Below the pieces are notes generated by a model. It saw only the letters and a list, made by a program, of their open reading frames with translations. It ran no database searches and was not told where the DNA came from. A DNA stretch of 31,463 nucleotides from a bacterium (GTDB lineage: Bacteria > Margulisbacteria > Marinamargulisbacteria > JAAEMD01): NCBI GenBank assembly GCA_024225875.1, contig JAAEMD010000431.1:1-31463 (forward strand), in the 5' to 3' direction. This document shows, in pieces, positions 1 to 7,958 of this stretch (its first letter is position 1; every line of letters starts with the position of its first letter). Position numbers and translations under genes: made by a program.

Positions 1-709
1 GCTCGAAGCCCATACCAGTATCGACGTGTTTTTCAGGAAGTACTTCCAGGCTCTTATCTGCTTTACGGTTATATTGAATAAAAACCAGGTTCCATAGCTC
101 AACATACCTGTTGCAATCTCCGTTAACCCTGCATATATGTTCAGAAACACCATTTTTATTACAGGTTTCAGAGCCCATATCAATATGTATTTCTGAGCAC
201 GGTCCACAAGGTCCGATATCGCCCATTTCCCAGAAATTATCTTTTTTACCACATCTTAAAATATGCTTTTGATTAATATCTGTTTCTTTTTCCCATAAAG
301 AAAAGCTTTCATTATCTGTTTCATACACGGTAGCATACAGCTTAGCCTTTGGGATTTTATATACTTGTGTAAAAAGCTCCCAGGCCCATGTTATAGCTTC
401 TTTTTTATAGTAGTCACCAAAAGACCAGTTACCCAGCATTTCAAAGGAAGTTAAATGTGTTTTGTCCAGGCCAACCTCTTCCAGATCATTATGCTTACCT
501 GAAACACGAATACAAATCTGAGAATTAACTGCCCTGCTATAATCTCTTTGCCCAACACCCAGAAAAACATCTTTAAATTGATTCATACCCGCATTATTGA
601 ATAATAAAGTAGGATCATTTTGCGGTAATACAGGTGCCGGTTGAGCAAAAAAATGCCCTTTGTCTTCAAAAAAATCAATAAATTGTTTCCTGATATTTTT
701 ACTAATCAC
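1..709 (-). CDS. alaS: Alanyl-tRNA synthetase, N-terminal part (gene runs off the window)
   Basis: Class II aminoacyl-tRNA synthetase that charges tRNA-Ala in the cytoplasm. About 236 N-terminal codons are visible and the rest lies beyond position 1. Reverse-strand translation shows hallmark AlaRS blocks: NNAGMNQFKDVFLG, RVSGKHNDLEEVG, HLTSFEMLGNWSFGDYYK, DNFWEMGDIGPCGPCSEIH and ELWNLVFIQYNR. The start is taken as GTG at 709-707: an in-frame TAA lies three codons upstream, no ATG precedes the conserved region, and AlaRS homologues begin close to this point. No Shine-Dalgarno sits at normal spacing; the nearest AGGA is about 20 bases upstream, inside the end of the preceding gene. It is the last visible gene of a minus-strand run after the YtxH and small membrane protein genes. 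The identity is secure and the start less so. Confidence 0.95.
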   Translation of the reverse strand, partial: MISKNIRKQFIDFFEDKGHFFAQPAPVLPQNDPTLLFNNAGMNQFKDVFLGVGQRDYSRAVNSQICIRVSGKHNDLEEVGLDKTHLTSFEMLGNWSFGDYYKKEAITWAWELFTQVYKIPKAKLYATVYETDNESFSLWEKETDINQKHILRCGKKDNFWEMGDIGPCGPCSEIHIDMGSETCNKNGVSEHICRVNGDCNRYVELWNLVFIQYNRKADKSLEVLPEKHVDTGMGFE

Positions 710-727
710 TTTAATTATTTATATACT

Positions 728-940
728 TTATTCCTGTTTTTTCTTTTTTTTACGACCAGGTAATTTACGTAAAATTTTTAACCAGCTGGATATATCGGTC
801 ATAAGCTCTACTCTATCAACTATTCTTCTGGCCCCAATAACAATTCTAATAACTTCTACAATAAAATATGCCAGTAATATTAATAATGCTATACATACAA
901 CATAAATTATTAACTTAAATATAAAAAAAGGTTCATTCAT
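728..940 (-). CDS. Small single-pass membrane protein
   Basis: A 70-residue protein with one strongly hydrophobic N-terminal helix (about residues 6-32). A short amphipathic stretch follows, containing GARRIVDRVELMTDISSWL, and the tail is very basic (GRKKKKKQE). This predicts one membrane anchor with a short cytoplasmic domain. The family is not recognised with certainty. The arrangement resembles the small DUF948-like proteins often found beside YtxH proteins, but that is only an analogy. ATG at 940 has AGGA about nine bases upstream. It lies 22 bases after the YtxH gene and 18 bases before the alaS start on the same strand, so the three are probably co-transcribed. Confidence 0.7.
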   Translation of the reverse strand: MNEPFFIFKLIIYVVCIALLILLAYFIVEVIRIVIGARRIVDRVELMTDISSWLKILRKLPGRKKKKKQE

Positions 941-962
941 AATTCAGTATCCTAAATTGTAG

Positions 963-1241
963 TTAAGCATTATCTGCTTTATTAACATTTACGTTCTGCT
1001 TTTCTTCTACCATTGTTGATAGTTTATCAAAACCATGCTCAATAGCTTCCATTGTTTTCACAATTAAATTTTCAGTCTTTTCTTTTGTGTCTTTTATCAA
1101 CTCATCATTATCTTCTTTTATCTTTTTCAATTTATTACGAGTTTCTTCTCCTGATCTGGGAGCAAATAACATACCTGCCACCAGACCGGTTACTGCACCA
1201 AAAACAAATATTTCAAAAAAATTACCTTTTTTACTCATCAT
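963..1241 (-). CDS. YtxH-domain protein
   Basis: A 92-residue protein with the YtxH layout. A short N-terminal glycine-containing hydrophobic helix (residues 8-27, FEIFVFGAVTGLVAGMLFAP) runs straight into the family signature APRSGEETRNKLKK. A charged helical segment of about 55 residues follows and is probably a coiled coil. YtxH proteins are small membrane-anchored proteins linked to general stress in Bacillus; their molecular function is not known. Two consecutive ATG codons (1241 and 1238) follow a good AAGGGAG Shine-Dalgarno, and either could be used. It is the first gene of the YtxH / small membrane protein / alaS run and sits directly behind a promoter-like sequence. Confidence 0.85.
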   Translation of the reverse strand: MMSKKGNFFEIFVFGAVTGLVAGMLFAPRSGEETRNKLKKIKEDNDELIKDTKEKTENLIVKTMEAIEHGFDKLSTMVEEKQNVNVNKADNA

Positions 1242-1287
1242 TAAACTCCCTTCTAATATACTATCATCTTACAATAGTAAGTATAAA

Positions 1288-1317
1288 ATTATAACTAACC
1301 TGATTAGTATATGTCTA
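1288..1317 (-). promoter_or_regulatory. Candidate sigma-70 promoter for ytxH-alaS
   Basis: On the minus strand TAGACA (1317-1312) is followed after 18 bases by TATAAT (1293-1288). This is a near-consensus -35/-10 pair about 45 bases upstream of the YtxH start. A forward-facing TATAAT at 1318-1323 abuts it and could serve the divergent glycosyltransferase gene, but I see no good -35 for that one. Found by eye in AT-rich DNA, so chance similarity is possible. Confidence 0.4.
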
Positions 1318-1343
1318 TATAATTTGGTATTATAGAAATTATT

Positions 1344-2915
1344 ATGGATTTCCACCTGATTATTGAAACAACCCAGAATATTATTAAACAATATAAAGAT
1401 TATGTAACCGGAGCAAATGTTGCGGGCAGCTTTATTCTTCGTGCACTTATTAAAAAAAACTTGAAAAATAAAATTTTCATAATAAGCAGTTGTAATAAAA
1501 AAGATTTTATAAAGTTCAGAACAGGTTTTTCTTCTGATTATAATATTAACCATACAGATTTTTATAAACTTACTCCACAGATTTCAAAAATTACATCACC
1601 AGTCATATCTTTTTTTCCTGGATTAGATATCACCAGGTTACTTAATATTAGAAATTCACTAGGTATACAGATGCCAGTCATTGGTCTTGTTCATAATATA
1701 AGCAAAAAAAAAGAATTTAATATCCTCCAGAGCATAGTAAAAAACAGCACAAAAATAGACAGTATTATCTGCCCGTCAAAATCCACAAAAAAAATCATCG
1801 AAAATTACTGTCAAACTCTAAGAAAAACAATACACCTGAAAACCAAAGTTATTCCTTACGGTATAAACACTAAAAAATTCTCTCCTGCAGATAATAAAGA
1901 GGCCCTGAGAAAAAAACACAATTTACCTCTGGACAAGAAAATAGTCCTTCATCTATCACGTATTAATCCTTTTAGTAAAATGGATATACTTCCCCTGATA
2001 AAAAATTTTCAAGAAATTATATCCAGAAATCCGGATACAATCCTGATTATTGCCGGACAGGTACACGTAGTTAATTACGTTAATCAAATTATGTTATATG
2101 TACAAAGAAAAAATTTATCTAAAAAGATTTTGTTCCTGCCAGATATAAATCATCAAAAAAGAGAAGAATACTATCAACTATCTGATATATTCGTATCATT
2201 ATCTGACAATATCTCCGAAAATTTCGGTTTAACTGTAGTTGAAGCAATGGCTTGCGGACTTCCTGTTATTATATCCGACATAGCCAGCTATAAAGAACTT
2301 ATTTCAGACGGAAAAGAAGGTTTTTTAATACAAACTATTTCAGCGCCAGTTCCAAACTACGATATTTATTTAGGCACCCTTTATGAACGTGACTTTGGTG
2401 ATATTAATATCCAGTCAACTGTAGTTAATAACAAAGAAACAAGAGAAAAGCTCCAGCTTTTACTTAACAACGATACCCTTAGAATGCAAATTGGCCAGGC
2501 TGCACTTAAACGCACACATAAATTTTACAATGAAGATAAAATGATACAAAGATACCAGGATCACTTTGAAAGAATGTTAGAATCATCACAAAAAAGTGAA
2601 ATCAAAAAATTCCCTGGTTTACGTTTTAATAATCTAGAGCAGATATATTCAAATAATGTATCTTATGAAATGAGCTATACTACAGTTTTTACACTTACTG
2701 AATCAGGAAATAGAAGTATAGAAACAAGAAAACTTCCACTAATGTTTGAAAAACACCTTGGAATGTACTGCCACATATCAAAAATATTAACTTTTCTCAT
2801 TTTTAAACCAAGTTCATTAAAGGATATACATAATTTCTTCAACACTATTGATGTAAATGAGCTGTTATTAAATATCCTTTATCTAATGAAGCACGATTTA
2901 ATAGAAATAGTTTAG
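1344..2915 (+). CDS. GT4-family glycosyltransferase with extra C-terminal domain
   Basis: A 523-residue GT-B glycosyltransferase of family GT4, expected to transfer a sugar from a nucleotide-sugar donor onto a glycan, lipid or other acceptor in the cytoplasm. The donor-binding half is clear: HLSRINPFSKMDI (203-215), IIAGQVH (235-241), the strand before DIFVSLSD, and the E-x7-E motif (E292 and E300) in SENFGLTVVEAMACGLPVI. The N-terminal acceptor domain (1-180) is less conserved. From about residue 420 roughly 100 residues extend beyond the usual GT4 end; they start with an NNLEQIYSNN stretch and end in a helix-rich segment. Acceptor and donor cannot be told from sequence. ATG at 1344 has no clear Shine-Dalgarno. 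It is the first gene of a plus-strand series and is followed 27 bases later by xseA, an unrelated function. Confidence 0.85.
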   Translation: MDFHLIIETTQNIIKQYKDYVTGANVAGSFILRALIKKNLKNKIFIISSCNKKDFIKFRTGFSSDYNINHTDFYKLTPQISKITSPVISFFPGLDITRLLNIRNSLGIQMPVIGLVHNISKKKEFNILQSIVKNSTKIDSIICPSKSTKKIIENYCQTLRKTIHLKTKVIPYGINTKKFSPADNKEALRKKHNLPLDKKIVLHLSRINPFSKMDILPLIKNFQEIISRNPDTILIIAGQVHVVNYVNQIMLYVQRKNLSKKILFLPDINHQKREEYYQLSDIFVSLSDNISENFGLTVVEAMACGLPVIISDIASYKELISDGKEGFLIQTISAPVPNYDIYLGTLYERDFGDINIQSTVVNNKETREKLQLLLNNDTLRMQIGQAALKRTHKFYNEDKMIQRYQDHFERMLESSQKSEIKKFPGLRFNNLEQIYSNNVSYEMSYTTVFTLTESGNRSIETRKLPLMFEKHLGMYCHISKILTFLIFKPSSLKDIHNFFNTIDVNELLLNILYLMKHDLIEIV

Positions 2916-2942
2916 CTGTATTTGTAAATAAACAGGATTTAT

Positions 2943-4085
2943 ATGAACCAGAAAATATTCACAATCACCGAAATTAACAATCATCTTAAAGACCTTGTTG
3001 AAAAAAATCAGTTAACACAAAACATATGGATAACAGGCGAGATATCAAATTTAAAGATATATCAACAAGGAAAACAAATTTATTTTACTCTTTCGGATAG
3101 TTATGCCCGGATAAACTGTGTTATCTACGCATCCTCCTTAAGCAATAGCAGGATCACTCCTGAAAACGGTATCTGCGTAGTTGTATATGGCAAAATCCGT
3201 TTTTATCAAAAAAAAGGCAGCATGACTTTTCAAGTAAACTATATGAGCTTAAAAGGTGCTGGCAGTCAGACAAAAGAGTTTGAAAAGCTAAAAAACAAAT
3301 TATTTAATGAAGGTCTGTTTGATATAAAGAGAAAAAAAGAAATCCCAAAGTATCCTGATAAAGCAGGTATTATTACAGCTTTTGACTCTGCTGCAATGTG
3401 GGATTTTATTACAATTACTAAAGAACGTGCACCACATCTGAAAATTTTCGTTATACCAGCTGTTATGCAGGGAGTTTCTTCCCCAGAGTCAATTATCAAA
3501 GCCCTGGAGACAGCTAAAGCTTATAAAGACCTTGATATTATCCTGCTTATTAGAGGAGGAGGATCATCCGAAGACCTTTCTGGTTTTAATCAGGAGTTAG
3601 TAGTTAGAAATATAGCTGACTTTCCTTTACCGATTATAACTGGCACAGGTCATGAAGTAGACTACACACTCTGCGATTTTGCAGCTGATTTAAGAGCTCC
3701 AACACCAACAGCTGCAGCACATCTGGTAACTAATAATTTTGTAAGGTTAAAGTCCGATATCATAGAGCAGGTAAATAATTTATCCGTATTAATCAGAAAT
3801 ATGCACAGCGATTATAATAATAAAATCACAGAAATATGCAGCCGATCTTATGATTTAACCAGCGATAAGCTAAAGGTCAATAATAATAAAATGAATAATT
3901 TATTTGACAGGCTAAAGGGCTGTGATCCCTTGCTAAAATTAAAGCAGGGCTATAGTATATGTAGGTTTTTTGAGTCAAAAACAATCATCAAGTCAATAAC
4001 TCAAATTAATAAAAGCTCTCATATAAAAACTGAATTACAGGATGGTTGGTTCACGTCAAAAATTAATAGTTTGAAAGCCGGATAA
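2943..4085 (+). CDS. xseA: Exodeoxyribonuclease VII large subunit
   Basis: Large subunit of exonuclease VII, which degrades single-stranded DNA from both ends in DNA repair together with several copies of XseB. The 380-residue protein begins with the OB-fold domain (about 5-105; WITGEISNLK, IYFTLSDSYARINCVIY). The catalytic domain follows, with RGGGSSEDLSGFN, TGTGHEVDYTLCDFAADLRA and PTPTAAAH, all typical of the family. The usual Trp in the EDLW-FN block is Ser here. The protein is somewhat shorter than the common 400-450 residues, mostly in the C-terminal helical region. The start codon of xseB lies one base after the stop, so the two subunits are translationally linked. Confidence 0.95.
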   Translation: MNQKIFTITEINNHLKDLVEKNQLTQNIWITGEISNLKIYQQGKQIYFTLSDSYARINCVIYASSLSNSRITPENGICVVVYGKIRFYQKKGSMTFQVNYMSLKGAGSQTKEFEKLKNKLFNEGLFDIKRKKEIPKYPDKAGIITAFDSAAMWDFITITKERAPHLKIFVIPAVMQGVSSPESIIKALETAKAYKDLDIILLIRGGGSSEDLSGFNQELVVRNIADFPLPIITGTGHEVDYTLCDFAADLRAPTPTAAAHLVTNNFVRLKSDIIEQVNNLSVLIRNMHSDYNNKITEICSRSYDLTSDKLKVNNNKMNNLFDRLKGCDPLLKLKQGYSICRFFESKTIIKSITQINKSSHIKTELQDGWFTSKINSLKAG

Positions 4086-4086
4086 T

Positions 4087-4302
4087 ATGCTGATTGAAAA
4101 AAATTTAAATAAGCTTGAATGTCTAGTCGATCAGCTGGAAAGTGAAGATATTGATCTAAATCAAGCTGTCGAACTATATGGAAAGGCTGTAAAATTAGCA
4201 GCTGACACTATTAAAAAACTTAATAAAGTCGAAAACAAAATCACTTTAATTGAAAAACAGGGTTCAGATATAATAATGTCAGATATAAAAAAACAAGTAT
4301 AA
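4087..4302 (+). CDS. xseB: Exodeoxyribonuclease VII small subunit
   Basis: A 71-residue all-helical protein matching XseB: NKLECLVDQLESEDIDLNQAVELYGKAVKLAADTI is close to the family pattern (LE-IV-LE-GD-L--AL-LYEKG). It binds the C-terminal helices of XseA to make active exonuclease VII. The length is normal for the family. It follows xseA by one base and precedes the polyprenyl synthase gene by 56 bases, the usual bacterial order. Confidence 0.93.
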   Translation: MLIEKNLNKLECLVDQLESEDIDLNQAVELYGKAVKLAADTIKKLNKVENKITLIEKQGSDIIMSDIKKQV

Positions 4303-4358
4303 ATCTATATTGTCTTTTCAATTAAACTTGTGTATCAGTAATAAACAGGAAAAAAATA

Positions 4359-5255
4359 ATGATTGAATTAAACGATTTCATAAAAAAGTATAAACCTGTA
4401 GTAGAATCTCAATTAATTGAATATTTATCTTTCAAACTCAATGATCCCAGATCTGAGCTTAAAAAGGCAATGTGTTACAGTATTTCTGCAAAAGCCAAAC
4501 GAATACGTCCCATAATCGTTCTTTCTACTTTTTCTCTATTTAATAATAAATTTGAAAGAATTTTACCTTTAGCCTGCGCTATTGAAATGATCCATACTTA
4601 CTCTCTTATCCATGACGACCTGCCGGCAATGGATAATGATGATTTCAGAAGGGGCCAGCCAACCTGCCATAAAAAATTCAGGGAGGATATAGCCATTCTC
4701 GCAGGAGATACTTTGAATACCTTTGCCTTTGAACTTATTGCAAAAGAAATGGTTAAGTACTATCCAGCTCAAAAAGTTCTTAAGAGCATTGAATTATTAT
4801 CTTCTTCCTGTGGCATATTCGGAATGGCAGGGGGACAGGTACTGGACCTGTTGAGCAATAGTGACACAGGCAGTTATGATCAATTAAAATCAATTCACAA
4901 ATTTAAAACAGGTGCATTAATAAAAGCCTGTATAACAATACCTGCTGTTTTAGAAAATGCTGATACTAAAACTTATGATAGTCTATCCCGGTTTGCTGAT
5001 AATCTTGGTTTGCTGTTTCAAATTATAGACGATATCCTTGATGTAACAGGTAAAAAAGAGGTGCTGGGTAAAAGCCCCAATAAAGATATAAAACAAAACA
5101 AGCTGACCTATATAAAGTTATTTGGCCTTGAAAAGGCAAAGGATGCAGCTAATAAAGAAATGATAAAAGCACAAAAGAACTTAGATAATATTAAAAATAT
5201 TGATACTGGAATTCTTCAACAAATTATTTTATATTTCGTAAACAGGGAGTTCTAA
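4359..5255 (+). CDS. ispA: Polyprenyl (farnesyl/geranylgeranyl) diphosphate synthase
   Basis: A 298-residue trans-prenyltransferase that condenses isopentenyl diphosphate with allylic diphosphates to make C15 or C20 chains. The first aspartate-rich motif is HDDLPAMDNDDFRRG, the bacterial type with two extra residues between the aspartates. The second is QIIDDILDVTG. KAKRIRPI near residue 45 is the conserved diphosphate-binding segment and LAGDTLNTFAFEL follows the first motif. The length is normal. Product chain length cannot be settled from sequence, and the symbol is used in the broad IspA sense. Its stop touches the start of the next gene. Its position before DUF212 and dxs places precursor synthesis and chain elongation in one operon. 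Confidence 0.93.
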   Translation: MIELNDFIKKYKPVVESQLIEYLSFKLNDPRSELKKAMCYSISAKAKRIRPIIVLSTFSLFNNKFERILPLACAIEMIHTYSLIHDDLPAMDNDDFRRGQPTCHKKFREDIAILAGDTLNTFAFELIAKEMVKYYPAQKVLKSIELLSSSCGIFGMAGGQVLDLLSNSDTGSYDQLKSIHKFKTGALIKACITIPAVLENADTKTYDSLSRFADNLGLLFQIIDDILDVTGKKEVLGKSPNKDIKQNKLTYIKLFGLEKAKDAANKEMIKAQKNLDNIKNIDTGILQQIILYFVNREF

Positions 5256-5714
5256 ATGACCGGTAAAATGACCAGTGACATTGCTATATACTATCCTTTA
5301 TATTCGGCAGTTATCAGCATGCTGACTGCTCAAACATTAAAAATTTTCTATGCGCTTCATAAATATCAGAATTTAAAATTAAAAGAAGTATTTACTTCAG
5401 GTGGAATGCCATCATCACACTCTGCTATGGTTACCGGTTTAACAGTTGCCATCGGCCTGAAAGAGGGCTGGTCATCCAGTTTATTTGGTATTTGCGTTGT
5501 TTTTTCAGCAATAGTTCTATATGATGCAGCTGGTGTCAGGCAGGCTGTTGGTGAACAGGCCGCTTTATTAAATCAATTAATAGATAATATGGTTGCAAAA
5601 AAAGGGTTTCAATCAAAAAAAATAACTGAAATATTAGGACATACTCCCTTAGAGGTTGTAGTTGGCTGTCTATTAGGTATTATTATTGCTGTTGTTTTAT
5701 ATAAACTAAAGTAA
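5256..5714 (+). CDS. Divergent PAP2 family (DUF212) membrane protein
   Basis: A 152-residue integral membrane protein of the DUF212 family (YuiD-like), related to PAP2 phosphatases. Signature segments are visible: TAQTLKIFYAL, FTSGGMPSSHSAMVTGLTVA, LYDAAGVRQAVGEQA, LGHTPLEVVVGCLLG. The GGMPSSHS block carries the Ser-His pair of the PAP2-type phosphate site, and three to four hydrophobic helices are predicted. The ATG directly follows the ispA stop codon. Prenyl diphosphate dephosphorylation is a reasonable guess from the neighbours (ispA before, dxs after), but the substrate is not known for the family. Confidence 0.9.
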   Translation: MTGKMTSDIAIYYPLYSAVISMLTAQTLKIFYALHKYQNLKLKEVFTSGGMPSSHSAMVTGLTVAIGLKEGWSSSLFGICVVFSAIVLYDAAGVRQAVGEQAALLNQLIDNMVAKKGFQSKKITEILGHTPLEVVVGCLLGIIIAVVLYKLK

Positions 5715-5727
5715 AAGAGTAAAGTAT

Positions 5728-7650
5728 TTGGAAAAAAATCAAACATTTACAAATATGGAAAAAGAAAATCTGCTGCATAAATTAGATTTACCATCTGATT
5801 TAAAGAAGCTTTCTTTAGCTGAGCTTGAAAAACTTGCAGCTGAAATACGGGAAAAGCTTATAAAGGTATGTAAAGAATGCGGGGGACACCTTGCTTCCAA
5901 CCTGGGCGTTGTTGAGCTGACCCTGGCACTACACTCTGTTTTAGACAGCCCCAAAGATAAAATAATATGGGATGTGTCACATCAGTGTTATATTCATAAA
6001 ATGCTGACAGGCAGGCTGGATCGAATTTCAACTATTCGTCAGGATGATGGGTTATCAGGGTTCACAAAAATAAGTGAAAGCGAGCATGATGCTTTCGGCA
6101 CAGGCCATGCTTCTACTTCTCTTTCTGCCGGGTTAGGCATGGTACATGCCAGAGAAATTAGAAAAGAAAAGTATACTGTCTGTTCAGTCATCGGTGATGG
6201 TTCTTTATCTGGTGGGATGGCCTTTGAAGCACTCAATAATTCTGAAAAAATAAAATCAAATTTTATTTGCATTTTAAATGATAATAACATGTCAATATCA
6301 ATGCCAGTCGGCTGTATGGCATCTTATATTACCCGGGTACGAACGCACCCTGTTTATAATAAAGCAAAACATAAGTTTGAGAGGTTATTTGAGAAAATAC
6401 CGAAAATAGGCGTTCCTTTAAAAAGAAAAATAGAACGAACTGTAGAAAGATTAAGAGATCTTGTGTTGGAATTTAAGGTAGGAGTTCTTTTTGAAGAGTT
6501 TGGATTTAAATATTTAGGACCGCTTGATGGTCATAATTTACCAGTAGTAATGGCAGCATTAAAATATGCCAAAAATTACCCTGGACCTATAATGATTCAT
6601 ATAATTACTAAAAAAGGAAAAGGACATCTGCCCGCAGAAAAAAACCCAACCCAGTATCATGGCATCTCTCCTCAAACAACAAAGACTGCCACTAAGGCTC
6701 TAAAGACATATACTCAAGTATTCGGTGAAACTATTATGGACTTAGCAAAAAAAGATCCGAATATAGCAGCTATAACCCCTGCTATGACCGAAGGAAGCGG
6801 GCTAACTGCCTTTTCAAAAAAGTTTCCTGACCGTTTTTTTGATGTCGGTATCGCTGAAGAGCATGCTGTTACTTTCTCTGCTGGTCTTGCACGAGCTAAC
6901 ATCAAGCCTGTACTGGCAATTTACTCCACATTTTTACAAAGAGGATTTGACCAGGTTATTCATGATATATGCCTTCAGAATCTACCTGTAATATTTGCAG
7001 TTGATAGAGCCGGGATTGTCGGTGCTGACGGACCTACTCATCATGGGATATTTGATTATTCTTATTTATTGTTTATACCTAACCTGACTATTCTAGCACC
7101 AAAAGACGGGTCTGAACTTAAAGGCATGTTAATATGGGCTTTGAAACAAAAAAGAGCTGTTTCCATCAGATATCCCAGAGGGAGTATCCCTGAGCAGGAT
7201 GGTACAGTCAATCCAGAAATATATGATAAAAAAGCTGAACTTCTTTTCAGTTTTAATAATTATAAAACAAAATCATACAAGGTTCTTATTATAGCTGCCG
7301 GCAGTATGGCCTGGCCTTCATTTGAGGCTGCAAATCTGTTAAAAGAAAAGAACATTTCTTCCAGTGTAATAAACCTGAGATTCATCAAGCCTCTGGATAA
7401 AGAATTATTATCTAAATATATAAAAAAGTCAGAGCATATATTTGTTATTGAAGAAGGCAGCGCTACAGGTGGAGTATCCAGCTATATTCTTAAAGAAATG
7501 TACCCTCTTAATATTAATCTCAGCCAATGGCACCAGATAGCAATACCAGACCATTTTGTTGAGCATGGAAATATGGCTAGCCTTAAAAAGAAATACTTCC
7601 TCGATCAAGAAGGCATTTTTAAATTCATCCTTAAAAATATCAATATTTAA
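5728..7650 (+). CDS. dxs: 1-deoxy-D-xylulose-5-phosphate synthase
   Basis: Thiamine-diphosphate enzyme that joins pyruvate and glyceraldehyde 3-phosphate, the first step of the MEP isoprenoid pathway. The 640-residue protein shows the Dxs order: GGHLASNLGVVELTLALH, WDVSHQCYIHKMLTGR, GTGHASTSLSAGLGM, the ThDP motif IGDGSLSGGMAFEALNN with NDNNMSIS, KKGKGHLPAE, the catalytic-domain EEHAVTFSAGLA, YSTFLQRGFDQVIHDI and the C-terminal transketolase-like domain. The start is uncertain. TTG at 5728 has a weak AAGAG upstream; ATG at 5755 is in frame, but I see no Shine-Dalgarno there. It is the last clear gene of the plus-strand series and supplies precursors for the prenyl synthase two genes upstream. 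Confidence 0.96.
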   Translation: MEKNQTFTNMEKENLLHKLDLPSDLKKLSLAELEKLAAEIREKLIKVCKECGGHLASNLGVVELTLALHSVLDSPKDKIIWDVSHQCYIHKMLTGRLDRISTIRQDDGLSGFTKISESEHDAFGTGHASTSLSAGLGMVHAREIRKEKYTVCSVIGDGSLSGGMAFEALNNSEKIKSNFICILNDNNMSISMPVGCMASYITRVRTHPVYNKAKHKFERLFEKIPKIGVPLKRKIERTVERLRDLVLEFKVGVLFEEFGFKYLGPLDGHNLPVVMAALKYAKNYPGPIMIHIITKKGKGHLPAEKNPTQYHGISPQTTKTATKALKTYTQVFGETIMDLAKKDPNIAAITPAMTEGSGLTAFSKKFPDRFFDVGIAEEHAVTFSAGLARANIKPVLAIYSTFLQRGFDQVIHDICLQNLPVIFAVDRAGIVGADGPTHHGIFDYSYLLFIPNLTILAPKDGSELKGMLIWALKQKRAVSIRYPRGSIPEQDGTVNPEIYDKKAELLFSFNNYKTKSYKVLIIAAGSMAWPSFEAANLLKEKNISSSVINLRFIKPLDKELLSKYIKKSEHIFVIEEGSATGGVSSYILKEMYPLNINLSQWHQIAIPDHFVEHGNMASLKKKYFLDQEGIFKFILKNINI

Positions 7651-7779
7651 TACAGGATACCTTTATCTTAGAAAGTTTCATTTATTTATTATAATGCTGG
7701 ATACCCAAACCTGCCTGCCTCCCATTTATTCAGCAAAATCTGAGGCACCCTGATAATTTTCAGTAAAAAGGAAAAATCT

Positions 7780-7953
7780 GTGTCCGCTTCTAAACTCCTG
7801 GATCAGTCTGAATCGAATTTATTTTTTGGTATTATCAATCATCTTTATAAAAAAGATCTTAACCTGTTATGTAACAAAGCCAGGTTACACTCTTTGACTG
7901 ACATTAACGTGGAGAACAGTATTTCTGAAACTTATGTTTTGAGGCCTTTTTAA
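7780..7953 (+). CDS. Orphan 57-codon ORF, possible small protein or gene remnant
   Basis: A GTG-initiated ORF (MSASKLLDQSESNLFFGIIN at its start, SETYVLRPF at its end) preceded by AAGGA (7768-7772) at an ideal seven-base spacing. The product is not recognised. It has no signal peptide, membrane helix or cysteine pattern, and is soluble with a mildly basic middle. It lies 129 bases after dxs on the same strand and ends five bases before the convergent SLBB gene ends. It could be a real small protein co-transcribed with dxs, or the intact beginning of a gene whose remainder has been lost. The good ribosome site argues that it is or was translated. The preceding 7651-7779 stretch shows no clear terminator. 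Confidence 0.4.
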   Translation: MSASKLLDQSESNLFFGIINHLYKKDLNLLCNKARLHSLTDINVENSISETYVLRPF

Positions 7954-7958
7954 AACAT

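Noticed and set aside
7694..7753. 19-codon ATG ORF after dxs as a leader peptide
   Set aside because: It has no Shine-Dalgarno, no regulatory codon run and no attenuator hairpin.
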